Below, one piece after another: positions 5,632 to 12,201 of a stretch of DNA of 12,201 bases (within the stretch, counting starts at the first letter, position 1; each line of letters opens with the position of its first letter). Source of the stretch: Bacteroidota bacterium (GTDB taxonomy: Bacteria; Bacteroidota; Bacteroidia; Bacteroidales; UBA10428); NCBI GenBank assembly GCA_029268165.1, contig JAJUGM010000054.1, positions 1-12,201 on the forward strand. The letters are read 5' to 3'. Both the position numbers and the translations under genes were made by a program. Under the pieces are notes generated by a model. The model was not told the DNA's origin, searched no databases, and saw only the letters and a list, made by a program, of their open reading frames with translations.

Positions 5632-7095
5632 ATGAACCGTTTTTCAGATGTTCATTGCCATGCAACGTTAAGACCTTATGCCATTTATAGTGTGAATAAA
5701 AACGACCCTGAAGGTTCTGTCTGGTTTACCGATAAACCCCTTAAAAAACAGCGAAATGGATTCTTTTTCCCTGAATATACTCAATCTGATTTTATCACCT
5801 TGAATAAATCAGGTACAAAACTCATTTTTTTAACATTATATCCTTTTGAACAGGGTTGGTTTAAAGCAAAAAAACCACTAAGCGATGGCCTTCTTACCGA
5901 CCTTGTAGCCCAAATGCTTACTCATCTTCCAAATAAATACATCAACAGGGTGCAAAACAATAAATATAACTACTTTAAAGAATTAAACAACGAATATGAA
6001 TTCATATCCAAAAGGTGTAAAAAACAACATGGGAAATATACTTTTGAAATTATTAAAAACGGTCAACATCTTAAAACCAGTAAGGAGCCATTGAAAGTAA
6101 TTATCACTATTGAAGGAGCACATTCATTTATCTATGGCAATGCCAATGAAATCTCCAATGGCATTGATATCAATAATGTTCTTGAAAATATTGACTTTGT
6201 GAAATCGTGGACATATCGTCCCCTTTTTGTAACCTTTTGCCATCATTTTTATAATGGATTTGCAGGCCATGCAAGAAGCATATACAGTAACCACAAGTTA
6301 AGCCGTAAACTTATCAACTTCTTGTCACAGGAAGAAAATATGAATACAGGCATAAACAACAACGGCTGGAAAATTATTAAAAGGCTTCTCAGTCTTGATG
6401 AACAATCTGTAAATAAACCCCGCATTCTGATAGATACCAAGCATATGAGCATCAACGCACGTCAGGAATATCTTGCATTTATTGCTGATTATAATAGACA
6501 TCGACCTGAATCAGAAAAAATACCGATTATTGCAAGTCACATGGGATATTCGGGCTGGGCCTCGCTGAATGACGCATTAATTGAAACCGATAATGATGAT
6601 AAATATGATCATTCACAGAGCGAATTCAATGTCTGTAGCCTTAATTTAACCGACGACGAAATCCGGGCAATTAATCTGTCAGGAGGGCTAATAGGCCTTA
6701 ATCTTGATCAACGGATACTCTCAGGCAAAAAAATAATTGATAACAAACCAAAATTGCACAACCTGGAAAAAGTTCGAAAATATTGGGGAAGACAAATATT
6801 TAAAAATATTACCGGTATTGTTAAAGCTGTTTTTGATTTTAATAATGTTAGTGTTAACAATAAAAAGTCGATCTGGAAACAAATTGCACTGGGTACTGAT
6901 TTTGACGGTATGATAAATCCTACGGATGCCTTCATTACCGCGGCTGACTTCTCTGTACTTAAGAAACAATTAATTGATGAGTTTACTGAATGGCCTGAAT
7001 TTAATCATTATAATATGGGCTATTCTCCAAAAATTCTGGTCGACAACATATTATTTAAAAACGCCTATCAGTTTGCCATACGTCATTATAAATAA
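5632..7095 (+). CDS. Divergent renal-dipeptidase-like (peptidase M19) metallohydrolase
   Basis: An amidohydrolase-fold TIM-barrel enzyme; M19 members hydrolyse dipeptides with two metal ions. The 487-residue protein is longer than typical bacterial M19 enzymes (about 320-400) because of insertions around residues 15-150 and 365-415. Visible M19 landmarks are the N-terminal metal motif DVHCH (6-10), the bridging glutamate Glu161 in ITIEGAHSF, His271 in DTKHMS, His303 in PIIASHMGYSG, the segment LTDDEIRAINLSGGLIGLNLD (339-359), and Asp423 in GTDFDG. The canonical first motif is HxD, so HxH here is unusual. No signal peptide is seen, so it should be cytoplasmic. It is transcribed alone, with a possible weak -7 box (TATTTTG) at 5583-5589. 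Substrate unknown. Confidence 0.83.
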   Translation: MNRFSDVHCHATLRPYAIYSVNKNDPEGSVWFTDKPLKKQRNGFFFPEYTQSDFITLNKSGTKLIFLTLYPFEQGWFKAKKPLSDGLLTDLVAQMLTHLPNKYINRVQNNKYNYFKELNNEYEFISKRCKKQHGKYTFEIIKNGQHLKTSKEPLKVIITIEGAHSFIYGNANEISNGIDINNVLENIDFVKSWTYRPLFVTFCHHFYNGFAGHARSIYSNHKLSRKLINFLSQEENMNTGINNNGWKIIKRLLSLDEQSVNKPRILIDTKHMSINARQEYLAFIADYNRHRPESEKIPIIASHMGYSGWASLNDALIETDNDDKYDHSQSEFNVCSLNLTDDEIRAINLSGGLIGLNLDQRILSGKKIIDNKPKLHNLEKVRKYWGRQIFKNITGIVKAVFDFNNVSVNNKKSIWKQIALGTDFDGMINPTDAFITAADFSVLKKQLIDEFTEWPEFNHYNMGYSPKILVDNILFKNAYQFAIRHYK

Positions 7096-7142
7096 CCGTG
7101 GTTAATTTTAAAAAGTATAGGAAAAAAATGCAGGTATGTCTT

Positions 7143-7185
7143 TCTTCATGATACTATCCGGTATAGGCTGAAACCAGCATGAAGA
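7143..7185. repeat. Intergenic hairpin between convergent genes
   Basis: Arms TCTTCATG (7143-7150) and CATGAAGA (7178-7185) enclose 27 bases that hold a smaller inverted repeat (CTAT, CCGGT, ATAG). It lies between the converging ends of the dipeptidase and GH16-like genes. No T-run follows on either strand, so it is not a standard terminator. Confidence 0.3.
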
Positions 7186-7228
7186 CCCTTGAAAATATCA
7201 TTATCAGATAGAAAGCTCCAGTTAAAGA

Positions 7229-8680
7229 CTATACACCAGCATGCTGGTAACAACGTATCCATTCAACTTCCATACTCGCAGGAAGGATAGCGCCATTTAA
7301 ATCTTTATAAATAAAGGAACTGAAATTAAGGTACATTGGCGTATCAGGAATACCTTTAATTGCTTTAATTACCGGTATTCCATTGATTTTCCAGATAAGG
7401 TGGTTTTCAGTCCATTCAAGCGAATATATATAAAAATCATTTGTATATTTTCCTGCCCCGACAGTTGAATAGTTTTTCCCAACCCTGTCTGTATCAGCAG
7501 ACCAGTAATTCCCGAAATTCATTCTTTTGGCATACTTTGCAACATCAATATGCGGTAACATCTTGTCAGAAACCATCCAGAAAGCATGATTTACAGGATA
7601 ATTCCGGTTAAATTTAATTTTTGCTTCGAATAAACCATATTTCTGCCTGAAACTTGAACCCGAACTGATAATACCCGAGGTATAATTAAATTCTTTCGGG
7701 AAAAATCCTATTTTAGGATCCCATGCCTTACCCTGAATCTTTTCGCGTTTAGTTACAATCCTGAGCTTCCCGTTTACAATTTCAAGGTTCTTACCGTTAG
7801 TATACAATTGCTTTTCATTATTTAATGCATAAGTGTCTTTTAATAGGGCTTCACCCCAGAAATAACGCGTAAGCCATTTCTTTTTATCTATGCCTTTTGA
7901 AAAATCTTCTGTAAAAGTTGGCTCCCAGCGTTTTATCTCGTCAAATTTATGCGAATGCTGCAATGAAAAATACCACTTGATTTTTTCTGATTTTTTCAAA
8001 GTCTGATATCGTTGCTCCATTTTAAATTCATCTGATAATATATACTTTTTCTTGCCGGGTAACAACATATACTCCTTCACCTTTCTGAATTCTTCCGACT
8101 TCATTTTCTTTTCCAGGTCCTCAAAACGAGATATTTTTTCCGAACCCACCAGTCTTTCATATATCTGGTAAGATTTTGAGGTTTGAAATGCTAAATATTT
8201 TTTGATAATATCAGATTTTTGCAATTTCATGTATTCATTGTACATAGCTTTTGCATTGAAATCTTCATCAGCAGTTTTTGATGATTTTTTCGGCTTTGGT
8301 GGCTCAGGTGACTGAAAATGTTTTTCAAGTTTTTTATAACGGTCTAAAATATCCGATTTACCGGCAGCAATAAACTCCTTCAGTGCTGCTGAATTTTTTA
8401 CTGTATAATATTTTTTGATTTCTTTATCCTTTTTGAGCATAATATACTCCTGCTCAATAATATATTCAGGTGTTTCAGAATATTTCTGATTCATGATTTG
8501 CTTTTTCCTGATTGCAAAATCAGGTGAATTAATAGTTTCCTCAAGTTTTCTGTATTCTTTCATCTCCTTTGACTCGCCAAACTCAAGAAATTCCTGATAT
8601 TCCCTTCTGAGTGCATTTATTTTTGCCTCATATTCTGCTGTTTTCGGAACAAGGCCGAGTAAAATTCTTATGCTTACCAT
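7229..8680 (-). CDS. GH16-fold protein with helical repeat N-terminus, catalytic residues replaced
   Basis: 483 residues. Residues 1-250 are highly charged helix/coiled coil with an internal motif Y-x-x-L-x-K-x-x-x-I-K-x-Y seen three times (79-91, 150-162, 225-237, about 71-75 apart) and SxxF units between them. Residues 255-483 match the GH16 jelly roll: FTEDFSKGIDKKKWLTRYFWG (start), YTSGIISSGSSFRQKYGLFEAKIKF, HAFWMVSD, and the family ending YSLEWTENHLIWKING...MEVEWIRCY. Active GH16 enzymes carry ExDxxE; here the equivalent site is HIDVAK (377-382), so both glutamates are lost and only Asp379 remains. There is no signal peptide and the protein is lysine-rich, so it is probably cytoplasmic or exported by another route. 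Likely a carbohydrate-binding or structural protein rather than a glucanase. Monocistronic, convergent with the dipeptidase. Confidence 0.82.
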   Translation of the reverse strand: MVSIRILLGLVPKTAEYEAKINALRREYQEFLEFGESKEMKEYRKLEETINSPDFAIRKKQIMNQKYSETPEYIIEQEYIMLKKDKEIKKYYTVKNSAALKEFIAAGKSDILDRYKKLEKHFQSPEPPKPKKSSKTADEDFNAKAMYNEYMKLQKSDIIKKYLAFQTSKSYQIYERLVGSEKISRFEDLEKKMKSEEFRKVKEYMLLPGKKKYILSDEFKMEQRYQTLKKSEKIKWYFSLQHSHKFDEIKRWEPTFTEDFSKGIDKKKWLTRYFWGEALLKDTYALNNEKQLYTNGKNLEIVNGKLRIVTKREKIQGKAWDPKIGFFPKEFNYTSGIISSGSSFRQKYGLFEAKIKFNRNYPVNHAFWMVSDKMLPHIDVAKYAKRMNFGNYWSADTDRVGKNYSTVGAGKYTNDFYIYSLEWTENHLIWKINGIPVIKAIKGIPDTPMYLNFSSFIYKDLNGAILPASMEVEWIRCYQHAGV

Positions 8681-8857
8681 TTTTTTAATAGTTATTCATT
8701 AAATATACTAAATAACTTTAAATTAGTTTTTTGATTGTTTTTAAGGTTTACTTTTTCTGATAAATATACAAAAAAGAATTTTGCATAAACAAGGTTTTAT
8801 TAACCTATGTACGATTAATATGAACATAAGTTATGTAATTTAATTATATTTTTTTAT

Positions 8858-9841
8858 TTAATAAATTTTTTCAGCTAAAACAGCAATTTCACTTTCATTA
8901 ATTTCATTCATACACCGGAAATGTTTTTTCGGGCACGATTGATAACCAATTTTTGAACAAGGCCTGCAAGGTAACCCTTTAACCTGAATGATCTGTGATG
9001 CCGGATCGGGCATATATGGGTACATACCAAATTCCGGGACTGTATTCCCCCAAATTGAAATTATTTTTTTCTTAAAAGCGGCAGCAACGTGCATTAAACC
9101 GGTATCATGGGTAATTACTATGCGTGCCTGCTGAATCAGAAAGGCTGACTGGTTTATCGAAATTTTGCCACAAGCATTATAAACCAGAGTATTTGTATTG
9201 TTTTTAATAGCTTCGCCTGTTTCTTTTTCTTCATATCCGCCAAGTAAAACAACCGGATGTAAAAGTAAATTACATAAATTAATTATTTTATTTAAAGGCA
9301 GTTTTTTTGTATTATGCTTTGCTCCTATAACCAGGGCAATGTAACCTTGCCTGAAATCACCCGGCAGCAAGCTTAATTCTGGCTTTTCATCTTCAGGTAT
9401 GAAATAATCAAGGCCCTTATTATCATTTATTACATCAAAAAGTGAAACTGTCTGCAAATAACGGTCAACTATATGAACGTCAGGAAGCCTGTTTATTCTG
9501 AAATTTACCAGAAGCCATTTTTCAATATTCAGTTTGTTGTAAGAAAAATCCAATATTTTCAACCTGGACTTAATGATGAAAGTTCTTAAATTATGGTGTA
9601 AATCAATAATATAATCAAATTTTTCTGCTTTTAGTTCTTTAACTAAATCCGATAATTTATTATTAAGGCAATGTATCTTGTCAATATATGGATTGGCTTT
9701 TATTACGGGTAAAAACTGTTGTTTGGTGGCGTAATGAATAATGCTTCCTTCAACCTGCTTTTTAATACAGCGTATTACCGGTGTGGTCAGAACGATATCA
9801 CCTATTGAACTGAAACGGATAATAAGAAATTTAACTTTCAT
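8858..9841 (-). CDS. Glycosyltransferase family 9 (heptosyltransferase-like)
   Basis: GT9 enzymes move a heptose or related sugar from an ADP donor to lipopolysaccharide core at the cytosolic face of the inner membrane. The 327-residue protein has the family's GT-B layout: N-terminal RFSSIGDIVLTTP (9-21), DLHHNLRT (80-87) in the acceptor domain, and the donor-site segment THDTGLMHVAAA (244-255) followed by ISIWGNTVPEFGMYPY. The C-terminal end has four cysteines (Cys292, 295, 303, 310), a pattern seen in many GT9 members that may bind a metal. Its ATG overlaps the stop of the upstream hydrolase gene by ATGA, so the two are likely translationally coupled. The exact sugar and acceptor cannot be told. 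Confidence 0.9.
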   Translation of the reverse strand: MKVKFLIIRFSSIGDIVLTTPVIRCIKKQVEGSIIHYATKQQFLPVIKANPYIDKIHCLNNKLSDLVKELKAEKFDYIIDLHHNLRTFIIKSRLKILDFSYNKLNIEKWLLVNFRINRLPDVHIVDRYLQTVSLFDVINDNKGLDYFIPEDEKPELSLLPGDFRQGYIALVIGAKHNTKKLPLNKIINLCNLLLHPVVLLGGYEEKETGEAIKNNTNTLVYNACGKISINQSAFLIQQARIVITHDTGLMHVAAAFKKKIISIWGNTVPEFGMYPYMPDPASQIIQVKGLPCRPCSKIGYQSCPKKHFRCMNEINESEIAVLAEKIY

Positions 9842-10596
9842 CGGGAAATGTTTTCAATGTCCTTATCTCCTCTGTCTAATTTTTTAAAAAACATCAGTAA
9901 TGCCATCCAGTATTCCTGATTTCCGGCTGAATTCTCCCATAAAGCCTTGGCTCCCTGGATACCTGTGGTTTCCTTTGGAACAAAAAAGGTAACTTTATCT
10001 TCCGGTATCCCGGCAATCAACTTCCTGACAAAACTTTGTTCTTTTTGTGTTGCCGTTAAAAATAAAGTTTTGTTGAAATCTTTCAATGCTTCTTTAACAC
10101 TGTAGCCTGACAGAATATATTCTCCGGGACTGAATGCAACAACGGCTCGCACATTTTCATTATCGCTGGCCACAATCATCGCAATTGATGCAGAAAAAAT
10201 ACTGCCAAACAGGATCACCTTCTGTTCATTGAAATCTCTGGCATATTTTATAGCAGCCTTGATATCTCTCATTGCATCAATCATCTGATGCGAAATATTA
10301 TGATTAACAGCATCCAAATGGGTCTCATTTTCAATAAAATTCATCTTATTACCCGAACGCAGATCTACAGCAAGGCAATTATAATTAAGATTTAACAGTT
10401 TGGGCGCAATTTCTCTGTACTCACCCCTGCTTGAGTTATCCTGATGAAATAATAAAATAAATGGTAACCGGCTGTCTTTCAAATAAAGGTCTGCTGTAAC
10501 AGTTAATCCATCTTCCGATTTAAATGCTACTTTTTCCTGACTATAAGTATTTTTAAATAAATAAAGTAATAAAATACCGGCAAGAATTCTTATCAT
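9838..10596 (-). CDS. Exported alpha/beta-hydrolase-fold protein, catalytic triad probably lost
   Basis: 252 residues with a signal peptide (about 1-19, cleavage near TYSQ). The fold is that of dienelactone-hydrolase-like proteins: SEDGLTVTADLY, FILLFHQDNSSRGEYREIAPKL (oxyanion-loop region), CLAVDLRSG, a helix before strand 5 (DIKAAIKYARDF), the nucleophile elbow VILFGSIFSAS (127-137), and AVVAFSPGEY. In relatives I remember, the elbow reads GSSYS with the second serine as nucleophile; here it is Ile133. The expected His (H-G-x-R-A-L-W) is Gln214 in IQGAKALW. So the triad looks broken though the frame is intact. It lies 26 bases after atpC and overlaps the glycosyltransferase by four bases. 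A binding or scaffold role is possible; alternatively a different nucleophile (Ser132 or Ser135) is used. Confidence 0.8.
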   Translation of the reverse strand: MIRILAGILLLYLFKNTYSQEKVAFKSEDGLTVTADLYLKDSRLPFILLFHQDNSSRGEYREIAPKLLNLNYNCLAVDLRSGNKMNFIENETHLDAVNHNISHQMIDAMRDIKAAIKYARDFNEQKVILFGSIFSASIAMIVASDNENVRAVVAFSPGEYILSGYSVKEALKDFNKTLFLTATQKEQSFVRKLIAGIPEDKVTFFVPKETTGIQGAKALWENSAGNQEYWMALLMFFKKLDRGDKDIENISR

Positions 10597-10622
10597 GAAA
10601 ATTTACCTTAATCAATTGAATG

Positions 10623-10862
10623 TTATGGTATTACCAGAATAGTTACGTTATTCTTATGAACTTCAATAACTCCGCTATTAATTTCAAAAAATACAGGTTG
10701 GTTATTCTCACTTTCAATTTTAATCTGCCCTTTTTCAAGTGTTGAAATAATAGGGGCATGATTTTTTAATATTTCAAAGGAACCATTGCTTCCGGGGACT
10801 TTCACCAGACTTGCCTTTCCGGAAAATAATGTTTTTTCTGGGGTAAGAATTTGAACCGTCAC
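10623..10862 (-). CDS. atpC: ATP synthase F1 epsilon subunit (short form)
   Basis: Part of the central stalk of F1Fo-ATP synthase; couples rotation to catalysis and contacts the c-ring. The 79-residue product holds only the N-terminal beta-sandwich, with the family motif VPGSNGSFEILKNHAPIIS (22-40). The C-terminal helical hairpin that inhibits ATP hydrolysis in many bacteria (full length about 130-140) is absent, as is common in Bacteroidota. It starts 12 bases after the atpD stop, so it is co-transcribed and probably co-translated with it. Confidence 0.95.
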   Translation of the reverse strand: MTVQILTPEKTLFSGKASLVKVPGSNGSFEILKNHAPIISTLEKGQIKIESENNQPVFFEINSGVIEVHKNNVTILVIP

Positions 10863-10874
10863 AATATGTATTAA

Positions 10875-12201
10875 TTACTGTTTTGACTGTGCAATTAATT
10901 TCTCTCCCTTTGCAATAGCTTCTTCTATAGTTCCTACCATGTGGAATGCTGCTTCGGGATATTGGTCCACCTCACCTTCAAGTATCATATTGAAACCTTT
11001 TATCGTGTCTTCAATAGAAACCCATGCACCTGGCGTTCCTGTATACTGTTCGGCTACATGAAATGGTTGTGACAGAAAACGCTGAACCCTTCTTGCACGG
11101 TGTACCACCAGCTTATCTTTTTCAGAAAGTTCATCCATGCCAAGAATAGCAATAATATCCTGAAGTTCTTTATATCGCTGAAGGATTTCTTTAACCCGCT
11201 GGGCCGTATCATAATGTGCCTTACCAACAATTTCTGGGGTGAGGATTCGTGATGTTGAATCAAGCGGATTGACGGCAGGATAAATCCCAAGTTCCGATAT
11301 TTTTCTGTCAAGAACTGTTGTTGCATCCAGATGGGAGAATGTGGTTGCAGGAGCAGGGTCGGTGAGGTCATCAGCAGGAACATAAATAGCCTGCACTGAA
11401 GTTATTGACCCTCGTTTTGTCGAGGTTATCCTTTCCTGCATCATCCCCATCTCTGTTGCCAGTGTAGGCTGATATCCGACTGCCGAAGGCATCCTGCCCA
11501 GAAGTGCCGATACTTCAGAACCTGCCTGAGTAAACCTGAAAATGTTATCAACAAAAAATAAAATATCTCTGCCGCCGCTAATCTCATCCCCGTCCCGGAA
11601 TGATTCTGCAACTGTTAGCCCTGACAGGGCAACAGTTGCACGTGCCCCGGGAGGCTCATTCATCTGGCCAAATACCAAAGTTGCCTGCGACTTTTTCAGT
11701 TCTTCCCGATCAACCAGCGATAAATCCCAGTTGCCTTCCTTCATGTTTTTTAAAAATTTTTCGCCATATTTGATAACGCCCGACTCTATCATTTCACGCA
11801 ATAAGTCATTACCCTCCCTTGTGCGCTCTCCAACACCGGCAAAAACTGATAGTCCTGAATATTTCTTGGCAATATTGTTAATCAACTCCATAATAATAAC
11901 TGTCTTGCCTACACCGGCACCACCAAAAAGCCCTATTTTCCCACCTTTTGAATAAGGCTCAAGTAAATCAATAACTTTTATACCGGTGTATAACACCTGG
12001 GTTTCAGTTGAAAGTTGCTCATATTTGGGAGGATTAGAATGAATCTGGTACCCTCCGGTTTTATCAAGCTTTGATAATCCGTCAATAGGATTGCCAATCA
12101 CATTTAATAACCTTCCCCTTATTTGCTCGCCAACAGGCATAATAATCGGCCCGCCCAAGGCCTTTGCCTTCATTCCCCTTTTCAGGCCATCGGTTGAATC
12201 C
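10875..12201 (-). CDS. atpD: ATP synthase F1 beta subunit (N-terminus beyond window)
   Basis: Catalytic subunit of F1, making ATP at the alpha/beta interface. About 442 codons are visible and the frame stays open to the right edge (…DSTDGLKRGMKAKALGGP), so the internal ATG at 12171-12173 is not the start; roughly the first 60-70 residues (most of the beta barrel) are missing. Key motifs, numbered from that ATG, are the P-loop GGAGVGKT (84-91), GERTREGNDL with the catalytic-loop glutamate (115-124), the Walker B strand ILFFVDN, and the DELSE(K)D loop near the C-terminus that contacts gamma. C-terminal helices follow normally. Followed by atpC at 12 bases. No other atp gene is seen downstream. 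Confidence 0.97.
   Translation of the reverse strand, partial: DSTDGLKRGMKAKALGGPIIMPVGEQIRGRLLNVIGNPIDGLSKLDKTGGYQIHSNPPKYEQLSTETQVLYTGIKVIDLLEPYSKGGKIGLFGGAGVGKTVIIMELINNIAKKYSGLSVFAGVGERTREGNDLLREMIESGVIKYGEKFLKNMKEGNWDLSLVDREELKKSQATLVFGQMNEPPGARATVALSGLTVAESFRDGDEISGGRDILFFVDNIFRFTQAGSEVSALLGRMPSAVGYQPTLATEMGMMQERITSTKRGSITSVQAIYVPADDLTDPAPATTFSHLDATTVLDRKISELGIYPAVNPLDSTSRILTPEIVGKAHYDTAQRVKEILQRYKELQDIIAILGMDELSEKDKLVVHRARRVQRFLSQPFHVAEQYTGTPGAWVSIEDTIKGFNMILEGEVDQYPEAAFHMVGTIEEAIAKGEKLIAQSKQ

Noticed and set aside
7093..7109. Terminator after the dipeptidase (TAACC, GT, GGTTA then ATTTT)
   Set aside because: Only 4-5 pairs with an implausibly small loop and a weak T-run.
7236..7247. 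Perfect palindrome CCAGCATGCTGG as an operator
   Set aside because: It lies within the last codons of the GH16-like gene and nothing else supports a regulatory role.
8824..8836. Palindrome ACATAAGTTATGT as a regulator site or terminator
   Set aside because: Single AT-rich copy downstream of the glycosyltransferase, no T-run and no partner site; chance is likely in such AT-rich DNA.
11542..11955. 137-codon plus-strand frame inside atpD
   Set aside because: Antisense to the conserved ATP synthase beta subunit; no signal of its own.

Overview
This window looks like chromosomal DNA from a Bacteroidota member, probably Bacteroidales-like. It is AT-rich, has no clear Shine-Dalgarno sites, and carries Bacteroidota-type promoters (TTTG, about 19 bases, TAnnTTTG). 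It also has a TonB protein of the usual Bacteroidota layout, a very short F1 epsilon subunit, and atpD-atpC not followed by the rest of an atp operon.

Layout: a partial secreted-protein gene (1-409, -), then asd (500-1489, +) meeting hflX (1490-2698, -) with touching stop codons. Next come an unrecognised lipoprotein (2777-3958, -) and a TonB energy transducer (4082-4765, -) with a good terminator and a near-ideal promoter. An 866-base stretch without an annotated protein gene (4766-5631) holds the most unusual part of the window. After it come a divergent M19-type dipeptidase (5632-7095, +), convergent with a GH16-fold protein that has lost its catalytic glutamates (7229-8680, -). The right end is one leftward gene run: atpD (partial), atpC, a degenerate alpha/beta hydrolase and a GT9 heptosyltransferase-like protein, the last two overlapping by ATGA.

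The 4925-5521 region is a nested tRNA / tRNA-like / GIY-YIG nuclease array. In order it holds: the 5' part of a tRNA-Ala-like sequence whose anticodon arm is replaced by a perfect hairpin; an intact tRNA-Ala(GGC); a GIY-YIG endonuclease reading frame starting 24 bases after the tRNA; the 3' part of the same tRNA-like sequence, whose first three bases are the nuclease stop codon; and the first 15 codons of a second GIY-YIG copy. A 34-base direct repeat (4945-4978 and 5386-5419) brackets a 407-base segment. A 100/98-base repeat (5075-5174 and 5411-5508) covers the tRNA 3' half and the nuclease start. The first nuclease copy has A7 where the truncated copy has A5, which puts its ATG out of frame with its body. 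This is consistent with a small tRNA-embedded homing-like cassette that tandemly duplicated or inserted into a sister copy; that interpretation is inference.

Two other proteins, the GH16-like one and the alpha/beta hydrolase, appear to have lost catalytic residues while keeping full length and an open frame. They may be pseudoenzymes.
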